Assembly: GCF_905220415.1 (NCBI RefSeq)
Contig: NC_059553.1
Coordinates: forward strand, 10,502,501 to 10,566,500
DNA from: Colias croceus
Lineage: Eukaryota; Arthropoda; Insecta; Lepidoptera; Pieridae
Direction: 5' to 3'
DNA length: 64,000 nt
In this document: positions 39,007-50,730 of the stretch, piece by piece
How the letters are laid out: every line of letters begins with the position of its first letter
Position numbering within the stretch: position 1 is the first letter of the stretch
The notes under the pieces: generated by a model
What the model was told of the DNA's origin: nothing
The model's database searches: none
What the model saw: only the letters and a program-made list of their open reading frames with translations
Made by a program: the position numbers and the translations under genes

Positions 39007-42000
39007 ATGGCGGCTGACACAGCGGTAACATCGAGCCCTGAAGAGACTCTCGCATCTCTTCTTCGAGAAGCAGAGGCTCTTAAACAGAAATTGGAAGAAG
39101 AGCGACAGAAGTTAAACGATGTCACATGTACGATTTCTCTCTTATTTATCTTATTTCCAAGACTTTGAAAGCATATAATATACAAATTTGATAACTTTTG
39201 AAATACTGTGTGTATGCCGTTTATAAACATTGCATTATCTTTTTCTGATAGTGTCTAGTGTGGCTGAGCGTCTGGAGCCCATTACCATTAACAACTTGAA
39301 AGTTCGTCGCATCCTGAAGGGGCACCAGGCGAAGGTTCTGTGCTGTGACTGGTCTCCAGACAAGAGACACATCGTCTCCTCCTCTCAGGTTAATAAAATT
39401 TTCGTGTAAATAGAGAGTAATATTGTGTATAAAATTTAATTGAATTTGTCATTTATCATATTTTATTGTATTTTAATGATGTTTTGTTTTAATTGTATTT
39501 AATTTCAATACAAACAGTTAGTTACATAGCAGTAAACAAACAGTACATAATGTCTCCAGGATGGTAAGCTGATAATCTGGGATGCGTTCACCACCACCAA
39601 AGAGCTGACCATCAGCATGCCCAGCACGTGGGTGATGGCCTGTGCCTACGCTCCCTCTGGCAACATGGTAGCCGCTGGGTAAGATCCACATACATACATA
39701 AAATAAAAACAGTATTTTCTTACACTTTAAATTTACGGTTATTAAATAATATTTATGAAATTACAACAAAGAGGTTTTAAATATGATATTAATATGATCA
39801 TTATTTTTCAGTTGTGCAATGGGTCTCGTTAAACTTTTACTTTTAATTTTTTGAATTATAAATTTTTCACAAATGTTATATATTATGTAAATTCAACAGA
39901 TATTATGTTCCAGTGGTTTGGATAACAAGGTGACGGTGTTCCCGCTGGGCGGGGGTGGGGCGGGCGGCAGCGAGGAGGAGCCGGCGGGGCGCAAGCGCAC
40001 GGTGGCCACGCACACCTCCTACATGTCCTGCTGCCTGTTCCCCAACACCGACCGCCAGATGCTCACCGGCAGCGGCGACGGCACCTGCGCGCTCTGGGAC
40101 ATCGAGTCGGGGCAGCTGTTGCAGAGCTTTCAGGTTGCTATTATTTGCATTCAAATAAATAGATCATAAAATTTTGTGTCATTGAAATAATAGTGCTTGA
40201 AAATATATTTAATGCAATTACATATTATATCTTCAATATTTTTCTTTACAATTATTTGGTTCATTTGGCAAATCGGAATTTTATGTCATTTTATTAACTT
40301 TGTGTAGTAAATTAAAATATAATAGCAGAATATGCTGCAATACTGTTTGTTTGCTTATAAACACACAAATATTATGGTGTGTGGTATATACGTGAAACAC
40401 TCGTGGTCGGCAGGGCCACTCGGCGGACGTGATGTCGCTGGACCTGGCGCCGAGCGAGATGGGCGACACGTTCGTGTCGGGCGGCTGCGACCGCGCCGTG
40501 CTGGTGTGGGACATGCGCTCGGGCCACGCCGTGCAGGCCTTCGACACGCACCAGTCCGACGTGAACAGCGTGCGCTTCCACCCGGCCGGCGACGCCGTGG
40601 CCAGCGCGTCCGACGACTCGTACTGCCGCCTGTTCGACCTGCGCGCCGACCGCGAGGTGGCCCGCTACGGCAAGCCCAGCCTGCTGTTCGGCGCCAACTG
40701 CGTGGAGTGGTCGCTCAGCGGCCGCCTCGTGTTCGCGGGCTACGGGGACTACACGGCCTGCGCCTGGGACGCGCTGCGGGCCGCGCGCTGCGCCGTGCTG
40801 GCCGCGCACGAGCACCGCCTGGCGCACCTGCGCCTCGCGCCCGACGGCACCGCGCTCGCCACCGCCTCCTGGGACGCCACGCTGCGGGTGCGTACACACG
40901 AGCCGCGTGCTGGCCGCACAGCTCGCCGCGTGCTGGCCGCACAGCTCGCCGCGTGCTGGCCGCGCACGAGCACCGCCTGGCGCACCTGCGCCTCGCGCCC
41001 GACGGCACCGCGCTCGCCACCGCCTCCTGGGACGCCACGCTGCGGGTGCGTACACACGAGCCGCGTGCTGGCCGCACAGCTCGCCGCGTGCTGGCCGCGC
41101 ACGAGCACCGCCTGGCGCACCTGCGCCTCGCGCCCGACGGCACCGCGCTCGCCACCGCCTCCTGGGACGCCACGCTGCGGGTGCGTACACACGAGCCGCG
41201 TGCTGGCCGCACAGCTCGCCGCGTGCTGGCCCGCACAGCTCGCCGAGTGCTGGCCCGCACAGCTCGCCGCGTGCTGGCCCGCACGAGCACCGCCTGGCGC
41301 ACCCGTCCAGCGTCTCGTCGAACATTTAAGTATTGGTTATAGTCGTAAACTCGATCGACGAATCCCATTTGGACTGAAAAAAATTAAGTATATGAGGTTC
41401 AGGGATCATTTACGAACAGAGGCGGCTCGTGACAAAATTGTATGGGTGTTCACTTGAAATAAAACACTGAAAATACATGGTGTAAATCAGTACAATTTAA
41501 TTAAAAATTACTTATAAAGGAAATGCATACGTCTTTCTTTTTGGTGTGCAATAATATCTATAACTTGACACAATCTATTAACCTTCGTAAATTATGTCTG
41601 TTTTCATCGACACGGTCATTGAACTCGCGTATTGACTTTCGGTACGCGGAATCTAATGCTTTACGAATGTCTTGTCGTTCGATAGACGCCAATTGCAGTT
41701 CATTCAACAAATGGTACCTACCGAGATTGTGAATGTTTTTTCATCTTGATTGAAAGATGAGCTAAGTCGTCAACGCCCGTTTCAGTCCAAGCACTCTCAC
41801 CTCCGCCGGCCGCGCCCGTTTCAAATAAAAGACACGGAAAACAAAATATTTTGTTGCTTTCATGTTCATCACAACCACACAACCACGGTGTTTTCACATA
41901 TTGTTCGGATTTAAACACACGCGTATATGTTTTCGTTTTTGTCGTACATTTTTGCGTAAGGTCAAGTAATCAAGTTCAAGCCGTGGCGGTCCCTTAGCTT

Positions 42001-42792
42001 TCAATTCAAGCCGAATTTGTAACGTTTTAACACACTTTTTAATGAACGCCACATTATAGGTAATTGTCCATTTTAACACTCACAAGTAATACTGATAACT
42101 ACAGGCTATTTCAACAGTCAACACGTATCTTATGAGTTTAATTAGAAAATTCCCGAATATACATTCGCGCGCGTGCAGTCAAGTTGACTAGAGTGTTTGT
42201 TTATATAGGCAACGTCGCGCGAAATCGCTGTCTTGTTTGTGTACGGGCGCGCGGTAAAAACGAACCGGCAACGTTTGCGGGAGCGGCGCTCCGAATTTTG
42301 CTATTTTTTCATAGAAAATCTTCTGTTTCACGCGCAGGACTCTGACAAAACTATCTCTTTCACTCCTATTGGATTTCGTATTAGAAAATGTACTAAATAT
42401 TTTTTCATTGGAGCGCAATCGTGAGCGCTCCGCTACACGCGTTTTATAATACAGTATTATACCTACAGGTGTATGGAATGATGGAATGATGGATATATTC
42501 ATTGGTATTGCCGATAGTTTTTTTTATTTTTACGATTACGATTGATTTTAAATAGTAATAATTAATATTAATAATGAAATTAAGGAGTATGATTTTATTA
42601 TAATTATTTATGGGAGTTCACTGCACCAGCGCTCCTTAGGGCGAGCCGCCTCTGTTTACGAATAAGTCTTTATTTATAATATTTTATGAAATGTAAAATT
42701 CTGTTTCACATGAGACGCCTTTGGCGCGACTGGTGCGCTAACATCGCTCTGGACTCTAACCGGAGATGTTCCTGTTCCAGATCTGGGCGTGA
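39007..42792 (+). CDS. Gbeta5: G protein beta subunit 5 (WD40, RGS-associated)
   Basis: Exons 39007-39127, 39252-39388, 39560-39678, 39914-40133, 40414-40887 and 42781-42792 join in phase to 360 codons plus TGA. The N-terminal coiled coil ETLASLLREAEALKQKLEEE and the body match G-beta-5 more than G-beta-1 types: KGHQAKVLCCDWSPDKRHIV, SSSQDGKLIIWDAF, STWVMACAYAPSG, GSGDGTCALWDIESGQLL, GCDRAVLVWDMRSG and FAGYGDYTACAWD. Seven WD repeats form a propeller, the last closing as SWDATLRIWA. G-beta-5 is known to pair with the GGL domain of R7 RGS proteins in G-protein signalling. A Gly-rich insert (GGGGAGGSEEE) lies between blades 2 and 3. The final coding exon is just 12 bases (Ile-Trp-Ala-stop), separated by an 1893-base intron containing a tandem array and a hAT element. 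Confidence 0.94.
40798..41330 (+). repeat. Tandem duplication of the end of the fifth G-beta-5 exon plus its donor
   Basis: The exon end (GCACGAGCACCGCCTGGCGC through GACGCCACGCTGCGG) with donor GTGCGTACACACGAG is present in the exon (donor 40888) and again with donors at about 41046 and 41180; a last partial copy ends near 41305. Between them smaller GCCGCACAGCTCGCCGCGTGCTG units repeat. Unit lengths are about 158 and 134, so copies are not all the same. Only the first donor keeps the WD repeat correct. Confidence 0.9.
41417..42654 (-). mobile_element. hAT-superfamily transposon remnant, 1238 bp
   Basis: Inverted ends CAGAGGCGGCTCG (41417) and CGAGCCGCCTCTG (42654) are flanked by the exact 8-bp duplication TTTACGAA (41409-41416 and 42655-42662), typical of hAT. 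It lies in the last intron of G-beta-5. The interior carries decayed minus-strand coding (see 41718-42079). Confidence 0.9.
41718..42079 (-). pseudogene. Decayed hAT transposase N-terminus (TTF/ZMYM-type zinc finger)
   Basis: Two adjoining minus frames encode hAT-like pieces. One has KTPWLCGCDEHESNKIFCFPC and LLFETG, the pattern of the TTF-type finger at the N-terminus of ZMYM1-like hAT transposases. The other, 41894-42079, is a basic segment just upstream. The catalytic DDE region is not found, so it is a deletion derivative that cannot move by itself. Confidence 0.65.
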
Positions 42793-43990
42793 GCTGCGCC
42801 TGAAGGATCCGAGCGACACATTCCCCAACCAGCCAACAGTATTGAGCGCCGGGACGAGACGTTCTCATCTTACTATATAGTATTTTATGCAATAATATGT
42901 TAAGTGATATTATTGGTGTGAAAATAAAACGTTCTACCGTCGTTATTCTTAAAAGCGCACACCCAGTTGAAGGCGAGCGTTAGCTTAGTTAATTAAAAAA
43001 TTCCATCCGACGCGGATCAGATTATTAGTTTCGAAAAGCGAGAGATATAATATATGTGTGTAGTCGAAACCTGACAATACAAAACTAACTGAACGTAAGG
43101 AAACAATATGTCTGCGGAGTGCGGCCGCGTTTCCCGCCTTTTGTAGTGACCGTTTGTTTTATTTACAATTACGATGTAAACTAAATATGACACGAGCGAG
43201 CGACACACAGCCCCGATTCGGGCGACGAGCTCGTGTGTGATGGAGCGCAAGTGAGTAGAATGTTCAAAGAAATTATAATTATAATGTAGGATACGAAGCC
43301 GCGGGTCCCGGCCGAGCGAGATTTAGTCATTGTTAGTTTGTGTCACTTCTTACTCAAAGTTCCGTCTACTCCTAACTAGCTGTTAGCCCGCTATCCGTTC
43401 AGTTCCCGTGTTGGAATGTAACACGTGTATATAATTTATTCCGAATATTTACGTGAATAATATGTATTTACATTCGGTTTGAATCTGTTTTCTGAACGTG
43501 AAGTCGTTGAAGAGAGTGTGAATGAGTGATGTCGGGTATCGGGATGCAATCCCTTCGTAAGAGACGAGACGTCATTCATAAGAAGCGGTTGTGTCTAACG
43601 TGTAGAAACGAAGCTCGTGTTCAGACGCGAAATGAAAATCTCATATATAAAGAAATATAACGTTAATTTGTTTTTAATGAACTTCAAATAATAGATGGGC
43701 ATCCCCAGTCAGCCGGCGGCCGGTGCCGGGGACGAGTCGAGTGCTCTCCTGTATGACACATTGTATATAAGTCCCAACGCGTAGCAGACCTATCGTTAAG
43801 TGAATATTATTGTTTAATGTTTCCTAAGATTTTCTATATTTATTTGTAATCGAAAGTACGATGTTCTGAAAATCGCTGGAATGTGATCGTTGTTAGATTT
43901 GTTGTTCTCATTTTGTGAATATTGAAAGCGCGTGTCATCCTCGTATTTTGACTATCAATAAAGTGAATGTTATCATATTTATTTGTTTTA
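42793..43990 (+). other. G-beta-5 3' UTR with AATAAA at 43957
   Basis: After TGA at 42790-42792 the strand has no long frame. AATAAA at 43957-43962 is followed by a GTTATCATATTTATTTG tail. The UTR of about 1.2 kb is inferred. Confidence 0.5.
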
Positions 43991-44216
43991 TTTACTTGCC
44001 AGTCCTCGTCAGAATGGGGAAAGAAGCGGGTTCGTTTTTTTTTCTAGAATTACCCACTTAAAAAATGTATATCGAATGAGATTCAATTGAACCTAAAGCC
44101 TTTTTTAGTTTTTTTTTACAAAACTATTTCATTTTCTGCATTGGAATTAGAAAATCATAAAAGTATATGCATTTTGTATTAAAATACCTATATTTCTTAA
44201 ATTATAAAATTCTGAG

Positions 44217-45262
44217 TGTTTGTAAACTATAATCTGTGTCTGTCTGTCTGTCAAGGCCCTTTTATCTCAGGAACGCGTGGAGATATCAAGCTGAAATTTT
44301 TTATAGAATTCTTAAGTCTATGGTTACTTGAACGGGGTTAAAAAGTTAAACTAATAAGCCAACTCAATCAAAGGATACAGCTGTTTAGCTGTAAATTTTA
44401 ATAAATTACTAGGTCTCGGGTACTTCCCGTGAACACAGTCTTGAAATTTGGCACAGATATTAAGGAAAAATTGCTAAAAGGATAATTCAGCATAAGTCCT
44501 CGCGCGAGTCCGAAGCTTTAAATCTTTACTTGTTCATTCTTTTATTTATGACTAGCGGTCCGCCCCGGCTTCGCCCGTGGTACATGTTTACATTTTCTCT
44601 ACATAAGAACCATCCTCGTACTTCAAGGAATATAATAAAAAAAGAATTATCGAAATCGGTTCAGCCGTTCTCGAGTTATGCGCTTACCAACACATTTTGC
44701 TATTCATTTTTATATATAAGAAGATTTGATAAGTTTAAGGATATTGTTTTCCTTAAACTTATCAAATCATACAAAATAAAAATAAAACCGGCCACGTGCG
44801 AGTCATCTCGCCCACCGTGGGCTCCGAACAAACCTACTTTTAATTATTTTTATTTATTTATTTGCATTATATTGTAACTGTAAAATGTATGATTTTTGCA
44901 ATTTTTTCCTATAACTGTGCCATAAGACATTGCTTAAATAACCAAATTTCAAAACTGTGTTCACGGGAGGTAAGAGGTAGGTACTTAGGTACAATAAAGA
45001 TTTTGATTCTCTTTCGAATGTCGAAATTTGCGACAATTTGCAGCTTATACGGCTGTTCTTTTGATTGCATTGGCTTATATGTTTGATTTTTTCACAGCAT
45101 CAAGGGACCGTAGACTTGAGTATTCGATATAAATTTAAGCTTGATACTTACTTAGGTACCTTCACGCGTTCCTGAGAAAAATGGTGTTGACAGACAGACG
45201 GATAACAAAGTGGTCCTATAAGGGTTCTGTTTTTTTTTTTTTGAGGTTCGGAACCCTAAAAA
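44217..45262. repeat. Mosaic of dispersed repeats
   Basis: 44217-44470 (GTCTGTCTGTCAAGGCCC, CTTCCCGTGAACACAG), a copy of family E at 44550-44720 (TAGCGGTCCGCCCCGGCTTC to TTCAGCCGTTCTCGAGTTAT), a hairpin at about 44724-44770 (GATTTGATAAGTTTAAGGA and mirror), then 44780-45260, a diverged copy of the family starting CCGGCCACGTGCGAGTC and ending TTCGGAACCCTAAAAA. The 115-codon frame is repeat-derived. Confidence 0.65.
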
Positions 45263-46033
45263 AATTACAACTTCTTTAATTTTCAATTTAGAGCAGGAAG
45301 TAATTTTAACATATTTATAGGTGTAGTAATTTGATTGAATATAGTACCATTTTTGACGCCTACGATTTTGAGGGGGGTACATAAAAACTTTAGAAATGAT
45401 TTCGCGGGTCTCAAACCATAGGGGCGTATCCACAAAACCCCTACTTTTCAGGAGAGACAAAAAACTTAATAACTTTTTTTGTGATTGAGCCACCTTGTTG
45501 TGTTTTGCATGTAGCTACATATTTACACTGCAGTTAATATGGAATGCTTGGTTTTAAGATATTCCCTCTGTAATACTACATAGTTTTTAGCTGATACGTC
45601 TATTTGCCATGACGAATAGACGGCAAAACTCCGTCAAATGTATGGATAAATGTATGGAATTTATGGACGTAAAACCCTTCTCCTTAAATTATTAATATTT
45701 ATACTTATATTTATTTTTACCTAGTCGGTGACTCAAAATATTGTAATTTAGGAATGAGAACCCATCGAAATTAACGTTATTTACGCGGTTTTTAAAAATC
45801 TTACGCCTGTTTGGCTTGGCATTTATATTGAGAGGCGTTTGAATTCAAAGTAGAGGTATAAACCAGTTTTATTCTACAATCTAGATAAATAAAACAAATG
45901 GACGTAAGTAATTACACAATATTTTCTGTGTGAAAATAAAAATAAGCATATAAAAAATTAAATTTATTTATAAATCTGAACATAGTTACTTACCTAAGTA
46001 GGTACTTTAAATGACTAAAGTCACAAACATTTA

Positions 46034-46312
46034 TAACTACGTTAAAAACAACCGACTTCAATATGTAACGGAAGAGTAAAAAATAAAAAAAAAGATTTGA
46101 TGTTATTAATTATTACATAGGTATTATTTAGATGTGCTATTTACTAAATAGGTTTGATACTAAGTTAAGTGCTTAGTGCTTGGCACCGACTTCAAAGCTT
46201 TTGAATAAATAGCACATCTAAATAATATGTAGTTAGTAGGTAATTAATAATATCAGATCTTTTTTTTTTTTTACTTTTCCGTTATTGAAGTCGGTTGTTT
46301 TTAACGTAGTTA
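46034..46312. mobile_element. Palindromic MITE (TAACTACGTTAAAAACAACC ends)
   Basis: The ends TAACTACGTTAAAAACAACC and its mirror match over 29 bases and the similarity extends through TTAATTATTACATA and TTTAGATGTGCTATTTA almost to the centre, so the 279-bp element folds nearly completely. No ORF. Confidence 0.85.
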
Positions 46313-46605
46313 TTTTTAATACTTTATAGTGTATTTAATATTTATCAACATGAATCAAACGAGCCCAAACTCGATAAAGTTGAGTCACTATATTACTGAG
46401 TTCCTATGTCATGATAATGTTTCATCGTTATCCAATTTACATACATAAACAAAATTTCAGCTTAATCGGTTACCGGGAAGTGTATCAAAGTTACTTGCTA
46501 GATTTCAATTAAGTCATCGAGATCAGACAAAAATGCTCATAAAATAAAAACTGCTAGGCCTATCCGAATAAATTTTTTATGAGACCAATTCGACACCATT
46601 ACGCA

Positions 46606-46930
46606 TCAAACAAAAAAAGAATCACATAGATCGATCCAGAAACCTCGGAGTAATCGGTGTACATTTATAAAATATACCGGCCAAATTGATAACCTAATTT
46701 TTACATGATTTGCTGGAGACATCATTACATATCTTAGCATTGAAGCCACCACTGAATTTCGATTTTGTCCTGGGCAGCAATCAGAATAAAGAATCAGGTG
46801 TTCCACATTGGTAAGCTTGGTGATATAAGTATACAAACATGTTGAGACTTCATGCGCCCCTCTATTTCTCTCGTACAGCGTACTCTGGCCAAAAGTAACA
46901 GTAGCCCAGTTTGCTCACTGCATTATGTAT
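46606..46930 (-). pseudogene. Fragment of a transposase-like protein (DUF7869-type, RNase H-like)
   Basis: The minus frame reads GQSTLYERNRGAHEVSTCLY, then YSDCCPGQNRNSVVASMLRY. RGxxEVxTCL and YSDxCxGQNRN are the signature of the DUF7869 group in arthropods, thought to have an RNase H-like fold. The Asp in YSDCC would be a candidate acidic catalytic residue. It stops at 46606 and no upstream start or other conserved blocks are intact, so it is a remnant. Family naming is from memory of the motif. Confidence 0.55.
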
Positions 46931-47261
46931 TGTGAAATTCATAAAGCCCAATTTCCTTTTATAAAAGATAGGGTTACCCAAAATGTCCATTAGGGACAGT
47001 ATAATACTGCTTCGAAATCAAAGGCACTTACACATCCTACAGAAAAGAAGAGTAGAGTCAACCATTGCCTTTAATTTGTCTTCTTCTTTTCTTCTTTGGC
47101 ATATTCTTTCCTATTAACATGTTCTTCATTATACTTACTCCTCCTGTTTTTTTTTCTGTTCTTCTTCGGGTAACTGCTAAAACTTATGACACCAACATTG
47201 GTCTATCCTCGGCTTGTGAAAATCTTAACCTTATTATTCTCCATGCAATGTTCTTTATAAA

Positions 47262-47445
47262 ATAACTAGCTTACCACCCGCGGCTTCGCCCGCTTTCTCT
47301 AAAACGATTTGAAATTTAACTATCCTGTCACTCAAGTTGGATCGAACTGCACATGGTGTGCGAATTTTATTATAATCGGTTAAGTGGTTTAGGAGTCCAT
47401 TGAAGACAAACATTGTGACACGAGATTTATATATATTAAGAGAAG
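47262..47445 (+). repeat. Dispersed repeat family B, copy 2
   Basis: ACTAGCTTACCACCCGCGGC to TTGTGACACGAGATTTATAT is nearly identical to 15522-15705 in the same orientation. Confidence 0.8.
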
Positions 47446-50289
47446 AGATATATATATAGTAAATTCACTAAAGTTATTCCACGCATTAGAATTACATCTA
47501 CTCGCTTTGGCATCTCACTGCAGAATGCACAGGCAGAATGATCGTGTTTCCGTGTTGTTGACATGACGATACGTCCACCAACTTGCTCTGTGACGTCCTC
47601 CTAGTGACGAAATCTGGAGACAGCAATATCTACTAAAATATGTAGCCGTATGCAATGACCTATTATACTAGTAGACGCGGCATACGCCAACATCATTGCA
47701 CTAAAAAACAGCGTAATTAATAGGGTCATTGCGCTGGTTTTCGTCCAATTATAGGAGTTGCCAACTTTGTGATACGAAATAAATTCTTTGGAGCACCCTT
47801 CCTTAAACATATAATTTTTTTTTTAAGTCCTTATATAGTCTTCTTTAAGATAATATTAAGGGAAAATAAATCATTTCGATGTATCTTTTTATTTAAATTA
47901 TTTTCTGCAAAAGTAGGGTAAATGCTAATTTTCGTCCAAAAAAACTGGTTTTCGTCCTAGTGTAAGCTAGTTTTCGACCACCGTGTAGAAAAAGGAGGGT
48001 AGGTCAACTATTAAGTTAAAAATCAATTACAGGTAAATATATACGTTTATTTAATTACTTAACATTACAATTTCTCACTACCTTACAGGTTTAGTTTTAC
48101 TTGTGGTTTTACTAATAATAATCAATATAACTAGTCAACACTGAGATCTATGTAGCACTTGGCAGTCCTTATAGGCGTTAGTGATGACTGTATAATCATT
48201 CGTAATAAAGAAAGGAATGCGTTGCTTACAATGTAAATGAAACAAGTAATAATTACAGGACTAAGAAATAACATCAAAAAACAGAAATATTCATTCTAAC
48301 AACAAAAATTTTCATTCTAATACTTTGTTTATCAAATGAAACGTACTATAAACACACAGCCATAATAATAAGTTTTAGCTACAGAATCTTCAGTGTACGC
48401 AGCGTCTTTTTTTTCTAGACTCCTTCGAGGCCATCTAAAAACAATAAGATCTTTCTGAGGATACGTTGAGTAAGTATAATAAAAAAAATACTGCATTGGC
48501 AAAACAGACCTAGAATAAAAGATGATACTCAAGTGAATGATAATTAAGAAAAATACAGTGTATTATGTCTGACCTACCCCCATTTATGCTACGAATAATT
48601 GACTCTACTTCACATAAGGAGAATGATACATGACTGAATGAATGACAATATTAGGTACCTACAACACTCTGGCCCTCACCAATTATTTATAAGGAAGATA
48701 CTGAATAGAAAACTTTTCAATACGTAAAAATAGACGAAAAGTAATGCAAAAGAATGGCTATATTTAATTTTTGGATACTCCAATACTCATTCATGGACGA
48801 AAACTAAAACATTTAAAGCTAAATTTAGTTTTCGTCCACTTCTTTAAATATTTTTTTATTTTGGCAGCACTGACATAGCAGTGGACGGAAACCAAAAAAA
48901 CTAAACTAATAGCAATAAAGATCACTTCGGGAGAAACTATTCAGTATTTTAAAGGTCCGATAAAGTAAAATGACCCTAACAAATATTCACGTAGCTGTTT
49001 GAGTTTCCGTCCACTTGGACGAAAACCAAATATTTTGAGAATTTGGTAACCTAGTATCCGTCCACTTAATATTTCGAAGAGTATTATAAAAATGTATTAT
49101 AAACACTTATAATTGCGTTTATTATGCTTATAAATAAACATACGTACCAAAAACATTACGTAAACTAGCTAAAACAGTGATTTACCTTACCATGAACTTT
49201 TCTCGCCGGCAAATTTTTCTCTCGCGCGATGACATCTGCAAGGCACGTATGCGAAGCGGCCACATTTACGTTAATTTTTTGAACTCTCTTCTTGTCAAAT
49301 CAAATTTTAATGTTGATAGTACTGTTGCTTAAACATTATGGACCGTAAAAAGTGCAAACTTGCGCGGGAAGGTAGGTTTGTATTCAAGTTTTACGCACGT
49401 GATTGTAGCAGGTCAGTCAAATGGACGAAAACAGAAGCTGGACGGCAAACCAGCGCAATTACCCTACATACCTACTTACTAACGCATTATCACCAATACA
49501 ATTGTTCTCTCTTTCACTCTCACGCACGAGACATAATACATGTCTCACTCATGTACTTCGTAATAACAACTGCCGATTAAAATACAAAAAGAACGTCCAG
49601 CCACGACGCTGAATGGTGCGTGACTAAGTGAAACTCGGGCACTTACCTGAGTTTTTTCTTGCCAAAATAGAGAGCGAGTAACGTATCTAGCTCTTTTATA
49701 TATCATAGGCCGTATGTGCATACGTCCGCAGTGATGATTAAATATCCCCAGGATCATGTTGACATTGATGGTCGTAACACAATGATTTCAGGTTAAAATA
49801 AAACAAACAGTCGTACCTATGTGCATACGTCTATAAGGCACGTCAAAACTGCCTCAATAAGCAATAATATTGCTCTTACGTCTATTATACGGCTATATGG
49901 CCTAACAATAATTATTGTAGACTGTCTAGCTTACGGCAAATAATATTTTGCATTTTATACAAAAAGTAATCGGTATTAAATTATAAGAAAAATTGAGGTT
50001 ATGTATTGCTTAAAGTAGAATCGAATGGCATTAAAAACGAAAAATCGCATTTTTGCTTATAGGTACGCCCGGCGCCCCTATGGTTTGAGACCCGCGATTT
50101 GTACCTATTTGTTTTGGATCAAGCCTTATAATTTTTTTTAAATCTGATGAATAAATTATCAAATTAAGTTACATTCAAAAGATAAACTTAAACTAATAGA
50201 CATGATGCTATAATATGATATGACTGTATAATTATATTACTGTTTACTACTAGGTAAGTATATGTCGCTAATATAATATATCAGTTTAA

Positions 50290-50730
50290 TAGTTTTCTGC
50301 CCGCGGCTTCGCCCGTTTTCAAAGAAAAACCCGCATAGTTCCCGTTCCCGTGGGATTTCCGGGATAAAACCTATCCTATGTGTTAATCCAAGTTACCCTC
50401 AATATGTGTGCTAAATTTTATTGTAATCGGTTCAGTAGAATGAAAGTGAAACTTCTTTAAGCGCGTTGAGAGTAAAATTTAAACTCAAACATTTATTTTA
50501 CAACTCAAACTTCTTTTAGAAGCACTTTCGAATCGTCATTAGGTACATATTTTTAACATTTACCACCGATTCGGAAATTCGGAAAGCAGTATCTATGGAA
50601 AAGAACCGGCAAGAAACTCCATAGTTGCTCTTTTAAAATCATGTCACTATTACAACTTAATTTTACATTATATGTAATTTATATCTAACTACATAATATA
50701 ACAAAATAATAATATGCCAAAGAACTTTCA
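50290..50730 (+). repeat. Family D copy followed by family A copy
   Basis: 50296-50455: GCCCGCGGCTTCGCCCG, CCGTTCCCGTGGGATTTCCG, ATGTGTTAATCCAAGTTACC. 50480-50720: AAACTTCTTTTAGAAGCACTT, ACATTTACCACCGATTCGGA, AAGAACCGGCAAGAAACTCC. Intergenic. Confidence 0.7.

Larger units (their letters stand above)
45403..50096. mobile_element. Candidate 4.7-kb transposon with 24-bp inverted ends and decayed transposase-like fragment
   Basis: A perfect 24-bp inverted repeat occurs at 45403-45426 (starting CGCGGGTCTCAAACCATAGG) and 50073-50096. ATTT lies outside both ends (45399-45402 and 50097-50100), a possible 4-bp target duplication. The interior contains the minus-strand fragment at 46606-46930, at least a dozen GTTTTCGTCCA-like sites, an inserted MITE (46034-46312) and a family B copy (47262-47445). 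No family name can be given from the ends. The alternative is two unrelated repeat ends in opposite orientation. Confidence 0.5.

Noticed and set aside
40749..41368. Minus-strand frames of 147-317 codons over G-beta-5
   Set aside because: Shadow of GC-rich WD40 exon and its duplicated end.
49338..49580. 80-codon frame starting MDRKKCKLAREG as first exon of a gene
   Set aside because: A donor-like GGTAGGT follows, but no downstream exon or homologue can be identified.
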